Translations under genes and position numbers: made by a program | The notes under the pieces: model-generated | The model's database searches: none | The model's input: only the letters and a program-made list of their open reading frames with translations | Told to the model about the DNA's origin: nothing | In this document: positions 35,535 to 45,343 of the stretch, piece after piece | How the letters are laid out: every line of letters begins with the position of its first letter | How positions within the stretch are numbered: position 1 is the first letter of the stretch | DNA from: Arcuatula senhousia | Taxonomy: Eukaryota; Mollusca; Bivalvia; Mytilida; Mytilidae | Assembly (NCBI GenBank): GCA_963971305.1 | Contig: OZ020311.1 | Location: 7,316,001 to 7,380,000 of the forward strand | DNA: 64,000 bases | Direction of reading: 5' to 3'

Positions 35535-36806
35535 TTACGGAGGATTGTCGTAAGTTTGACCGAGCACTCTAACAGGAATGCGCTGACCCGACTCTCGTTC
35601 GGGTTCCTTAGGACTAACACGCGCATCCTTGCTAGTTTCTCGATGTTGAATGTCTATCCTAGCAAGTGAATTATTGACTGAGTTTTTATTCACTTCAATT
35701 GTACTACCGTTAGAGTTATTTTCTACGGGTGACTGATTAACCACAGTATTATTACTGTTTTCTAAAGGCTTTTCAGGTAAAATCGGTGTTGGTTTGCGGG
35801 GCTCCGTTTGGGTAACATTTGCATATGATTTAGTGTTCGCTATTCTCACGTCATTCACACTTTTTTGCAAGTTCGCAATTATTTTTCCGTGTCGCTCGGT
35901 ATCGGAATCGGTTCGATTTACAAATGCAACATAGTTATTGAAGTCAAATTCACCCAATGCCGAAGATTTTTGTTTTAACAATTTAAACGTGGCATCGTAT
36001 TGTGTGCATTTGCGGTCATAGTCAGCTCGAAGGGTCTGTACAGTCTCGTTACATTTTGAAAGATTTTCACGAAGTTTTTGATTACTCAGTTTTAAAGTTT
36101 CTATCTCTTTAATGTGATTTGACTCGTTCTTTTCTAATTCGGAAACTCTAGCCATAACAGTTTGAAGGGTAACCCTGAGTTCTATCAAGGAAAGATTATT
36201 ACTGTTGCTTTCGTTCGCTGGTTTAGCTTTTGATCGGGTATCAGCCTTGATCACATCTTCAATTCCGGTAGGGTCACCTAATAAGAAGGATTGAATTATA
36301 AAACAATCACGAGCATATTTATCCGTTGATGAAAGGTTTACAGTGTTCTTTCTAGTAAGTAATTTCCCCAATGGACACCCCGGCAAAGAACGGGCACGAC
36401 CAGTTAGTATTTCTCTATACCATGTTATTGTGTTGTCCGATGCATGAGTTAAATCAACTAATTTGTTTATGTAAGTGTCTTTTGGAAGATTTAAAAGTTC
36501 TTTATCAAGCATGGCAATAAAATCTTGACCAGGAATAATGTCTTGACTAGCCGGTATATCGTTTTGTGAGTCATGTAAATATTGGCTTTGGGAAATATCG
36601 TGTTCATATTGGATCTGACTATCTTGTGAGCTTTCCAAGTTATCAAACATTCGTACGTATGGATTGCATTCGGGTGAGTAGTCATTTATTGGAATCAGTT
36701 GTGAGAGCGTAGGGCTGCTTTGGTCCGAATTTGATGCCGCTTCGTGTTCATGGCTCTGACAGTCGCTTCTCCCCATCTGGGAGCCGCCAGGTTCCACAGA
36801 TGGCAT
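35535..36806 (-). CDS. LINE ORF1 (coiled-coil RNA-binding type)
   Basis: 423 residues, starting MPSVEPGGSQMGRSDCQS. The first third is Ser/Gln/Asp-rich and probably disordered. A predicted globular part follows (TWYREILTGRARSLPGCPLG, DCFIIQSFLLGDPTGIEDVI). Then comes a coiled coil with heptads around VMARVSELEKNESNHIKEIE. The tail is Asn/Ser-rich and basic. The position upstream of ORF2 on the same strand fits a LINE ORF1. A basic run (KRRRRRKT) is encoded in another frame just past the stop. Confidence 0.75.
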   Translation of the reverse strand: MPSVEPGGSQMGRSDCQSHEHEAASNSDQSSPTLSQLIPINDYSPECNPYVRMFDNLESSQDSQIQYEHDISQSQYLHDSQNDIPASQDIIPGQDFIAMLDKELLNLPKDTYINKLVDLTHASDNTITWYREILTGRARSLPGCPLGKLLTRKNTVNLSSTDKYARDCFIIQSFLLGDPTGIEDVIKADTRSKAKPANESNSNNLSLIELRVTLQTVMARVSELEKNESNHIKEIETLKLSNQKLRENLSKCNETVQTLRADYDRKCTQYDATFKLLKQKSSALGEFDFNNYVAFVNRTDSDTERHGKIIANLQKSVNDVRIANTKSYANVTQTEPRKPTPILPEKPLENSNNTVVNQSPVENNSNGSTIEVNKNSVNNSLARIDIQHRETSKDARVSPKEPERESGQRIPVRVLGQTYDNPP

Positions 36807-36959
36807 AATATGGGTTAAGGATTATATCATTGGCACAGAGAGAGTTTTTAAAGTGAGATGTAAATACACAGAACAAAGGATACACTCAAAAATACTATTT
36901 TTTTCTTCTTTGAATTTTCAATCTGCCGCCATTCTCTCCGACCGGAAATCAAAAAAAAA

Positions 36960-37395
36960 ATATTATGATATTGTCTTTCATTTCTGAAAAGTTACGATAA
37001 GAAGGGTCAATTTTGTTCTAAAAGTTCCTGTATCCCGCACCATCCCACACAATACACATAAATATGGCCAGCAAGCTCTATGTTTCTTCTTTCACAGCAT
37101 TTCAGGACCCCCCAATAATCAGGTAAAACAGAACTGTTTAAATGTACAAAACATATAATTTTTCACTTCTAACTATCATAACTCCAACATTTTTTATCCA
37201 TGAATATCACTTGGTTCGCCATATCTGCCTACCTGATTACTGGTACCCGAGTCTGCGGTGACATTAACGATAAGGTGGCGTCGGTAACTATCACGTGTTG
37301 AGTAGGACAGTATGATTAGGTGATCCATTCTGCGGTATCGCAGTCGGTACACAAAGGCGTTTTTCGATAAATTCTTCGGAGGCCCGTCTTGATAT
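36960..37395. other. Sequence upstream of the LINE, nothing recognised
   Basis: Not AT-rich in 37220-37390. No reading frame of note. Confidence 0.45.
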
Positions 37396-37397
37396 CA

Positions 37398-37560
37398 GGC
37401 ATGGGGCGAATTACATTGCAATGTAATGCATTGAATTACCATTACATTGAGAAAACTTGCATTGAATTACCATTACCATTACAAGGATTTTAAAAAGAAA
37501 TGCATTGAATTACCATTACATTTTTAAGTTATGTCAACTTGTTTGCAAATTCCAATCATA
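37398..37560 (+). mobile_element. Orphan hAT-type end
   Basis: CAGGCATGGGGCGAATTACA followed by repeated ATGCATTGAATTACCATTAC matches the left end of the complete element at 55160. No matching right end was found downstream, so this is a solo or truncated terminus. Confidence 0.75.
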
Positions 37561-37727
37561 CCTACTGGTAAACTTTGTTTTAAAAGATTTCTAATAAAAA
37601 CTTAAGTCAGAACTTATAAACTTGTGTATGCTGATACATTGTATGTCTTGGCACAAAAACAAAACGGAATAGTAAAAAAGTTGCTAAGCAAGAACTTTGT
37701 TTGTTTCAAAAGAACTAAAACGTTGTT

Positions 37728-37990
37728 TGAAATTTATCATTAGCGGTCGATAATGGGGTTTTCAAATGGTAATTAGGGTTTCTCGGTGATAAACTGAATT
37801 TATCGATGAAAAACTGAGTTTATCGGCGATTAACTGAGTTTATCAACCGCAAAATATAGTTTACGGTCGATAAATGCTGTTTTGCGTTGATAAAGTAGCA
37901 TTTCCACCGCGCAAACCAAAGTTACCGCTGATAAACTTGGTTTCAGGAACGCAAACTATAGTAACCTAGTGATAACTATGGTTTACGGTC
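37728..37990 (+). repeat. Left direct repeat flanking a Penelope-like fragment
   Basis: About 260 bp of TTTATCATTAGCGGTCGATAA, GGTGATAAACTGAATTTATC, GTCGATAAATGCTG and ACCGCGCAAACCAAAGTTAC. It recurs at 39726-39990 with about 90% identity. It is internally built of GATAAA/TTTATC hairpin-like units. Confidence 0.85.
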
Positions 37991-38159
37991 TATAAAATAG
38001 TTATTATGCGGTTGCTATTGCATGCTATGCATATGTCATGTGGTTTGAAAAGTAACAATAACAGAAACTGAGTAAGCGTGCTTACATACCCCACTAGTTC
38101 AATCAATATTATCCTTGAGGAATACCTATTAAGGTACAACAAGCATTGTAAAGATAATG

Positions 38160-38979
38160 TCGCCTGAAAAAAACTTCTCGAAAAAGCCTTTTCAAACTCA
38201 AGGAATTTTGTTGTTTTGGGTTATAATTCTACATTCTTTTCCAAAACATCTTTCAAGATAAAATTTGTTACACACTGGAACAAGTTTGCAGTATGCTTGA
38301 TTTCCTCATTGACAACATATTTGTCACCTTCGGAGGAGAGATTTTTCAACAACAAATCGGCATTCTTATGGGCACAAACTGTGCTCCTCTCCTCGCCGAT
38401 TTGTTTTTATACTCTTACGAGACTGAATTTCTTCAGGGACTCGTAAAGAACAAGAAGATGAAAGAGGCAAGGTCATTTAATCTTACATTCAGATATATTG
38501 ACAATGTCCTTTCTTTCAATAACACTTCATTTGGTAGTTGGATTCCTTCAATATATCCTCCGGAATTGGAGATTAAAGAGACCACCGAATCTAATTGCTT
38601 CACGTCTTTCTTGGATTTGCACCTCGAATTTGACCCAGGTGGTCATCTCAGTACAAAAATTTACGATAAACGAGACGATTTTAATTTTCAAATTATTAAT
38701 TTTCCTAATCTACAGAGCAATATACCTACTTCTCCTGCATACGGTGTTTATATTTCTCAACTTATTCGATATGCCAGAGCTTGCACACATTTCACAGATT
38801 TTTTGATCAGACACCGGTTTCTTCGTAACCGACTTTTGAAGCAGGGCTATAAGAAAATACGTCTCATACGATCACTAAAAAAATTCTTTCTTCGTTATCA
38901 GCCACTAGTAGAAAAGTTCAAAATTGAGTTACATACATGTGATTCTCCCGCCGGGAGACGAAATCTCCCGACTTTTTGA
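38160..38979 (+). pseudogene. Decayed Penelope-like reverse transcriptase
   Basis: The 228-codon frame 38293-38979 holds reverse transcriptase motif B (QQQIGILMGTNCAPLLADLF), then FRYIDNVLSFNN, FLDLHLEFD, YDKRDDFNFQI, SPAYGVYISQLIRYARAC and RLIRSLKKFF. These are typical of a retroelement RT widespread in molluscs that I place with Penelope-like elements. The catalytic YIDD is YIDN here, so it should be inactive. The upstream part (from 38160) is in another frame. The frame runs at about 38937 into an unrelated insertion. Confidence 0.75.
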
Positions 38980-39360
38980 TCCATCTCCCGTTCTCCCGAC
39001 TTTTTGTGTAATCTCCCGCTTTTTCAAGACATGACAAAATTTTAGTTTTATAGACCTTTTAATTGTTCAGTCATAAAACATTTCCGTTGTTTTACATGTT
39101 TTAGGGGGTTGTCAATTAGGTAGACGTTAATTTAACAGGTAAAGGTGTTAATTAAAGGTTTATTGCCATAATTGACCTGATGATTGTATAAACAGTTTGA
39201 GATTTATCAGTGAAGCCATGTATATTTGGCACACGCTAGCGCCCCCATTTGACATTGAAATGCAATTTTAATGAGCTTTGAAATTCTCCCGCTTTTTGGT
39301 CCAATCTCCAGCCAAAAAAATCAAAATCTCCAGCTTTCTCGTCACAGATCCGTCACATGT
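38937..39360. repeat. Insertion with CTCCCG-CTTTTTG repeats splitting the RT relic
   Basis: ACATACATGTGATTCTCCCG at the left and GTCACATGTATGG at the right bracket about 420 bp. It starts with the hairpin CTCCCGCCGGGAG and has several CTCCCGACTTTTTG and CTCCCGCTTTTT copies at both ends. The reverse transcriptase frame is interrupted exactly here. Confidence 0.55.
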
Positions 39361-39469
39361 ATGGAGTTAAAAGATATGATAGTTAATTGTTTTAATTAGT
39401 GTTTGACTGGTGTGCTGTACTGAGATGATCAACTCAATATCCCTATTGTGTCTCACAACTATGTTGTGT

Positions 39470-39700
39470 TCTATGGACATTACCGGATCCTAAGATCGCA
39501 ATGGAAGAGGGAGGTTTGGCGCCATAAAACCTGGTTTAACCCACCATTTCGTTTGAAATGCCTGTTCCAAGTCAGGACCATTGCGATTCACCAGTTCTCC
39601 GGTATGACTGATTCGTTTTTGTCATTTTCTCTGGACTATGAGATTGATCATTCAAGTTCGGTAGTTTTGTTATTACCTTTATTTGCATGTATATGAATGT
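39470..39700 (+). repeat. 3' segment of the Penelope-like element
   Basis: GGCGCCATAAAACCTGG, CACCATTTCGTTTGAAATGC and CGGTATGACTGATTCGTTTT recur inverted at 55505-55655 inside the hAT element, which shows that this is a dispersed element tail. Confidence 0.7.
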
Positions 39701-39725
39701 CATAACAAGATTCCGTTAAACTTAT

Positions 39726-39990
39726 AGTTGTTTGAAATTTATCATTAGCGGTCGATAATTGGGTTTTCAAATACTAACTACGCTTTCTCGGTGATAAACT
39801 GAATTTATCGGTGATTAACTGAGTTTATCAACTGCAAACTATAGTTTACGGTCGATAAATGCTGTTTTGCGTTGATAAAGTAGCATTTGCACCGCGCAAA
39901 CCAAAGTTACCGCTGATAAACTTGGTTTCACGAACGCAAACTATAGTTAGCGTGCGATAAACCCAGTTCATCAATAGCAAATTATAGTTT
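39726..39990 (+). repeat. Right direct repeat flanking the Penelope-like fragment
   Basis: Second copy of 37728-37990 in the same orientation, about 1.7 kb downstream. A terminal direct repeat pair fits the pseudo-LTR arrangement known in Penelope-like elements, or a partial tandem insertion. Confidence 0.8.
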
Positions 39991-40101
39991 ACGGTCGATA
40001 AATGTGGTTTATCAGGTTTTTGTTACTTTTGCGTGACATTCATTCCCTTTAATGCCGATTTTGACATTTCCTTTTTTTCCAGCTATTAAAGAGTTACTAC
40101 A

Positions 40102-40467
40102 ATGGCGGTTGTGATGTCTAGCAGAGGTCCTTTACCCCACCTACCTCGATCTTCTCCACCGGGGTTGAAGAAGAGAGTAAACGAATTTGACAGCAGACTA
40201 CAGCCAACACAAAGACCTAATACCGGAAATAACGAATATCATCACCTCTCTCTTCCGCAGAAAATATCATTCTCACGTCTGCCAAATATTGTTAACCGCA
40301 TGCGCAGAGACACTCTTTCTAGTAGCCGGAAGAAGTGGAGATGGTACAAGGGGGATAACTATGTCGACAAGAACAGCTACACTTGGAAAAATTTAGCTTT
40401 ATTTACACATTATCAGGCGCTTCTGTGGACAAGGGATGGCGCCGTTAAGCGTTCATTTACCAAATAG
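40102..40467 (+). CDS. Small unrecognised host protein (121 residues)
   Basis: ATG at 40102 follows a good acceptor (CTTTTTTTCCAG, ending 40082) by 19 nt, so an upstream non-coding or coding exon is likely. The stop is at 40465-40467, and an AATAAA signal lies at 40651-40656. The protein is basic, with a Pro-rich start (RGPLPHLPRSSPPGLKKRV) and an aromatic C-terminal half (KKWRWYKGDNYVDKNSYTW, LALFTHYQALLW). There is no signal peptide or membrane segment. GC content and codon use look coding compared with the flanks. I do not recognise the family. Confidence 0.65.
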   Translation: MAVVMSSRGPLPHLPRSSPPGLKKRVNEFDSRLQPTQRPNTGNNEYHHLSLPQKISFSRLPNIVNRMRRDTLSSSRKKWRWYKGDNYVDKNSYTWKNLALFTHYQALLWTRDGAVKRSFTK

Positions 40468-40650
40468 TTTGTGTTTTTTTATGATCATGCCTTCCCACTC
40501 TTTTGTATAAAAGTAAAACATTTTTTTCTTCTAATAACATTTTCATCTTTTAGAGTTATACAACTAGTTCTGGGGCTTTTTTGTATGTAAAGGAAAGTAA
40601 AAGCCAGCAACTGGTTGTTTATTTTACAAATCTTGTAAACTCAAGTTGTA

Positions 40651-40656
40651 AATAAA
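40651..40656 (+). promoter_or_regulatory. Poly(A) signal of the small gene
   Basis: AATAAA about 185 nt after the stop codon at 40467, followed by T-rich sequence. Confidence 0.6.
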
Positions 40657-41009
40657 GAAAATAATTTTATTTCTCATTTTTTATTATTTTGTGTATTTAT
40701 AGTAATCTTTCATGATATCGGAAAAAGTTTCAAATCTCTAATCAACCCTTTTAGGTATATATGTATTTATTGCTAAAGTCTGTTTAATTAGTACAAAAAA
40801 TTGGAGCTGTTATTAAAACTGTCCAAGATCAAAGAAGTACCAAAAGCCCATTCCATGTCTGTAAAATGAAACATAAAACCAGCAGACACTGGCAACAAAA
40901 ACGACAACGACTACAACAAAAAGCAACAGCGACAATTGATGACATTACACTCCTAAGGCAACAACATTAAATATAACATCCACAAAGAAAAAGAAAGGTT
41001 CAGTGTCTT

Positions 41010-41280
41010 TTGGTATGCCTGATGTCTGTTTAATAGAAGCAAAGATATACCAAAGGGGTAATCAAACATCATTATACCGAAAAGACAACGGATAAAATCG
41101 ACAAACAAAAATATCATCACAACGAAACAAACCACACAACAAACATAAAAACCCACACAAAACAACCAAACCGCATTTAGCAAAGTGATCTCAAGTCCAA
41201 ACGAGAGTGAACTCAGGTGCCCCGAAAGAGTAAGCAATTTCTGCTTTTTATAGCACACCCGTCCCGTTGCCAAAGATTGA
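41010..41280 (-). repeat. Dispersed repeat family copy (CTATAGCACACCCGTC type)
   Basis: Same orientation and order of motifs as 19205-19440: ATATACCAAAGGGGTAATCA, CAAACGAGAGTGAACTCAGG, then TATAGCACACCCGTCCCGTT. Confidence 0.75.
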
Positions 41281-41289
41281 TTTAGTGTT

Positions 41290-41780
41290 GGTCAAATCTG
41301 GAAAGGATGACATTGGCAAACTCTATGTCTAACAAACATCTGTGCTCATCCGAGAGTAGAAATCCCGTATTTGGCACATGATGTCTTCAGTAAAATTTCT
41401 TTAGTGATGACAACAACTGTGAGCAACGTACCCCTGTGTTAAAAAAATGCTTGTCAGCCGCGTAGCTCTATCAACGAAGTCGTTATGCTCCCCACATGTT
41501 CTGGAATAACGAATCAATTGTTATACGTAAACACCGTTTGTATGAACATTGTGCGCGACGTCTATGCTGGAGCGGACGGAATAATGCTTCTAGAAAGGGA
41601 AAGTTGACTATTGGATAGCAAAGTTATCATGTCTCTCAAAGAGTTATATACAAAGCCTTCCGGATGTGTCAAGTTCAAGAAATAAATATGAAACGGACCT
41701 CTTACACTGGAACATCTTCCTGTTTACCGAGCCGACTTCGGTAATCGGGTTGGAAAATGTTTTTAGCAGATTTCTTAGCC
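41290..41780. other. Intergenic, nothing recognised
   Basis: No reading frame or repeat structure noticed. Confidence 0.45.
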
Positions 41781-42495
41781 CGCTAAACTGCTGCAAAGGG
41801 ATTAATTTAGAATTAGGTACACAGCTTTAGCATAATGTGTTTTAACGCACCTTCTCTTTCCAGGTCAGCCGTTCCTCAGGCCGATTTAGACTTTTACAGG
41901 ATAAATAAACTCAGAAAATTATTAGTTGCCTTTGCAACAATGTTCCCACAATAACTTTGGTTCTGGTTAGCCAGAAAGAAATTTGACAATATTTAAACAT
42001 AGACGGGATTGATTTAAGGGGAAAGCTTTTTTCCTTTAAAAAGAGATTCAATAGGGGCAAAAAAGAAACTTTTTTTACTTCTGGTCCGATTTTCCAAATT
42101 TGAGGCAAGTTAATTCTTGTCAAGTAGTAGATACAAGATGTAGGATTAATTTTGCAATCGCCCCTTTTCCGATAAAAACTAGGGATCTAAAAGGGCAAAA
42201 ATAAAAATAAAATAATTTGTTCGATTTCAATTCTTTTTGCTAATTCTTGTTTAAGGGGAGTATAAACATACTTGTGGATAAATTTTTGTGACCCCCTCCC
42301 TGTATTCCCGTTTTGATAGTAGGGGCCAGAAGAAGTAATATTTTTTGCAACTAACGTTTTTTTGGTTTTTGGTCTGCTTTTGAAAAAAAATCTATTGGAT
42401 TCTTGTGAAAATGTGGATTGAAAGTCCACCAAATAATAAATGTATCAAGTAACATTTGTAGGTCCACCATGGGCTGCATGTGTCCAGAGCATTTG
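41780..42495 (+). repeat. Mixed relics of two dispersed repeat families
   Basis: 41780-41905 carries one module of the 42600-43140 family. 41930-42495 carries modules of the 26130-27130 family, including GTCCACCATGGGCTGCATGT near 42462. Confidence 0.55.
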
Positions 42496-42599
42496 ATATC
42501 CATACCCTGTTCTTGACTATATTTGTGAAACTATCGAATTTGTCTTCATTAGTTACATCCAACCTATTGACTTCTATCAACACAGAGGGTATCTTTTTT

Positions 42600-43140
42600 A
42601 TACCCCCACTCGTAAGAGAGGGGGCTATATTGCAATCACCTTGCCCGCCCGTCCGTCTGTCCGTCCAGTTCAATATCTCTGCTTCTACAGGATGGATTGG
42701 TTTCAAATTTGGTACACAGCTTCAGCATGATAAGTTATACTATGCCTCCCCTTTCCAGGTCAGTCCATCATCTACTTCCTGTTTTCCAAGCCGACTTAGA
42801 CTTTTTTAGGGTAAAAAATTTGAAATGTAAAATTTTTCGTAACTGATTTCTCGGCTTCTACTGGATGGATTGGTTTCAAATTTGGTACACAGCTTCGGCA
42901 TGATTAACTATACCGTGCCTTCCCTTTCCAGGTCAGTCCATCATGCACTTCCTGTTTTCTGAGCCGACTTAGACTTTTTATGGGTCAAAAATAAACAATT
43001 TTTCGTAACAGATTTCTTGGCTTCTACAGAAGAGATTGATTTCAAATTAGGTATACAGCTTAAGCATGATGAGTTGTACCGTGTCTCCCCTTTCGAGGTC
43101 AGTCCGTCATCTTCTTCCTGGTTTCTGAATGGCCGATTGG
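42600..43140 (+). repeat. TATACCCCC-hairpin repeat with three about 180-bp modules
   Basis: The hairpin TATACCCCCACTC...GAGGGGGCTATA is followed by CCGCCCGTCCGTCTGTCCGT. Three modules then share GATTTCTCGGCTTCTAC, GATTGGTTTCAAATTTGG, ACAGCTTCAGCATGAT and CTTTCCAGGTCAGTCCATCA. It is non-coding. Confidence 0.75.
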
Positions 43141-43144
43141 GGGT

Positions 43145-43565
43145 ATTCTTAGCACGACTTAGTGCAACCCCTTGTTACAAGATGACACCATCTGTCAATC
43201 TTTATTTCAAATTGCACTATACCCCCAACCTCACCAACCACTATAAGCTTATGCTATCTTCACTGGATGATGACAACAGCAAAATCTTGTCTTCACCTTT
43301 AAAAATTGACCATTTTATTGGTACCGCTTTTGAACTTTGTATTGTGCTCGAAAAAACACATTGGTTGCGACGGAATGTTGCTACTTGTTTTAAATACTGA
43401 AATCTGGATTCCTTGGGAAGATTTTGGTATAAATGCTCTTACTAGGGACAAGATCTTGATATGTGACCCACCATCCCTGTTATATTATATAAATGAATAA
43501 ACTGATGAAATGGAATATTCTGGACACGGAATATCCGCATATATTGATTTATTGCCGCATTCATA
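43145..43565. other. Gap between repeats, nothing recognised
   Basis: A small open frame runs through here but has no recognisable domain and continues out of repeat sequence, so I do not call a gene. Confidence 0.4.
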
Positions 43566-43566
43566 T

Positions 43567-44425
43567 TATGGAACGCCATCACTGCCTTTTATGAAGAAAC
43601 CATCATGACATGGTGTAAATAGTTATTACTTGATGTCAAACACTACTGACATGATGTGAAATCGTAACGATTTGGTATGAAAATCTAATTACATGATATG
43701 AAAACTCCATTACATTATACGAATACTTCTTTACATGATATGAAAACTTCATTACATTATATGAATGCTTCTTTACATCATATTAAAACTTCATTACATT
43801 ATATGAAAACTTCGTTACATTATATGAAAACTTCGTTACATTAAACGAATACTTCTTTACATGATATCAAAATACGTTTTATTATACGAATACTTCTTTA
43901 CATGATATGAAAACTTCATTACATTATATGATTACTTCTTTACATGATATGAAAACTGCATTTCATTATACGAATACTTCTTTACATGATATGAAAACTT
44001 CGTTACATTATACGCATACTTCTTTACATGATATGAAAACTGCGTTTCATTATACAAATACTTCTATACATGATATGAAAACTTCGTTCCATTATACGAA
44101 TACTTCTTTACATGATATGAAAACTTCTTCACATGATATGAAAACTTCTTTACATTATATGAATACTTCTTAACATGATATGAAAACCTCAATACATTAA
44201 TGTATACAAATACTTCTTTACATGATATGGAAACTTCATTACATGATGTGAAGACTTCTTTATAATAAGGCTAATAAGAACACGGTCGGAACATCTCGGA
44301 AAGTATCGATCTTACGGTTTTTTCCTGACTATTTGTGGAAACAGTATTGCTGACGACGATGTTAAACGCAAAACAGAGAGATGCTTAATTACCATTTAAA
44401 TATCAGCGATTAAAAACTTTCTTAT
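43567..44425 (+). repeat. Left inverted arm, 21-bp tandem array
   Basis: 43660-44260 alternates ACTTCTTTACATGATATGAAA and ACTTCATTACATTATATGAAT-type 21-bp units, about 28 in all. Because the unit is a multiple of three, long meaningless frames appear (MKTSLHD, MNTSLHY). The outer and inner flanks of the array are unique sequences shared with the right arm. Confidence 0.9.
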
Positions 44426-44748
44426 TATTGATTTCAATGTCCAGTGAACAATTTATTTAAATAGAATCAGCAGATGGATCAAAGACAACCATAAGGTGCA
44501 GAGTAATGTCCCCTTTAGTACTTTTCATTTTAATGTTGACAAAAACTATGGAATTCATTTTTGTTATTCTTTTCCATTTGAATTGTACTTTAAATTATAT
44601 CTTAACAATTTTGGGGCAATTTGGTCTTATTTATTTAAAATTATTGTAAAACTTTGCAATCATTTAATGTATCTGCACCTCCTCTGAAACATTAAAATGT
44701 TTCGGCTGGTGATGAGACTATGACGAATTATGGTAGAAGTACTGTGTG

Positions 44749-45206
44749 CATCTTCACAAGCCAAGGGTTACGATCCGCTATCTCTCATCTTCACCCTAGG
44801 CAGATCTAGAAGGTTTTTTTAATCTCAACATTTTAATTATCTCCCTTGAAGCAATATCTACTCCAAGTTTAAAAAATTATTTTCATCCAGATAGTTGCAA
44901 AAATAGGAGATATTTCATTCCATTAACGATAAACATTTATCTAAAGATAAAATAAAGGTAATTTTGGTAAGATTTGATCAAAACTGCTAATATTTTTTGC
45001 AAATATAATAATTATTTATCACCTTTGTAAACCCACATGTTTGTTAACAGATTGTTTAAAAATGGAAATGAAGCAATGTGATTGGATGCAGCCAACTTTC
45101 ACTGCATCCAATCAGATGAGAGAATGTATGACCACAAAAATCCTTCTACATCTGCCAAGGGTGAAGATGAGAGATAGCGGATCGTAACCCTTGGCTAGCG
45201 AAGATG
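44749..45206. mobile_element. MULE-like MITE with a perfect 9-bp target duplication
   Basis: Inverted ends of about 60 bp: CATCTTCACAAGCCAAGGGT and TACGATCCGCTATCTCTCAT at the left, the inverse at the right. TACTGTGTG occurs directly on both sides (44740-44748 and 45207-45215). A 9-bp duplication is typical of Mutator-like transposons. The 458-bp element is non-coding and has an internal hairpin (GATTGGATGCA...TGCATCCAATC at 45080-45113). It is nested in the 7.2 kb element. Confidence 0.85.
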
Positions 45207-45343
45207 TACTGTGTGAGGAGCAGCAGTCTAATTTATGATTATTCGTTTTATTACTGAATATGCTACCCATATAATCAATAATTCGTCAGCATGTCAAGCT
45301 CAGTTAATTGGTAAAAACGGCAGACCATCTTGACTCAAGAAGG

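Larger units (their letters stand above)
31486..36950 (-). mobile_element. Near-full-length non-LTR retrotransposon (LINE), minus orientation
   Basis: ORF1 (36806 to 35535), a second small ORF (35474 to 35226) and an endonuclease + reverse transcriptase ORF2 (35169 to 31713) lie in order on the minus strand. The 3' end has AATAAAG followed by short TGAA-type tail repeats (reverse complement at 31486-31500). The 3' UTR includes a 50-bp (AAAT)n run at 31638-31688. The tail and domain order suggest an L2/CR1-like or related APE-type clade, but that is not firm. No target duplication was resolved. Confidence 0.88.

Noticed and set aside
40953..41273. 106-codon minus-strand frame with a hydrophobic segment (similar frames at 11440, 46946 and 47707)
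   Set aside because: All lie in copies of one dispersed repeat; the frames are not conserved between copies.
42480..42809. 109-codon frame at a hairpin-headed repeat
   Set aside because: It spans the repeat's hairpin and GTCCGTC tract and is not maintained between modules.
43907..44173. Open frame of MKTSLHD/MNTSLHY repeats (also on the minus strand at 50154-50345 and 50342-50659)
   Set aside because: A 21-bp tandem repeat without stops is open by necessity. The frames lie in the inverted arms of an element and have no start context or protein features.
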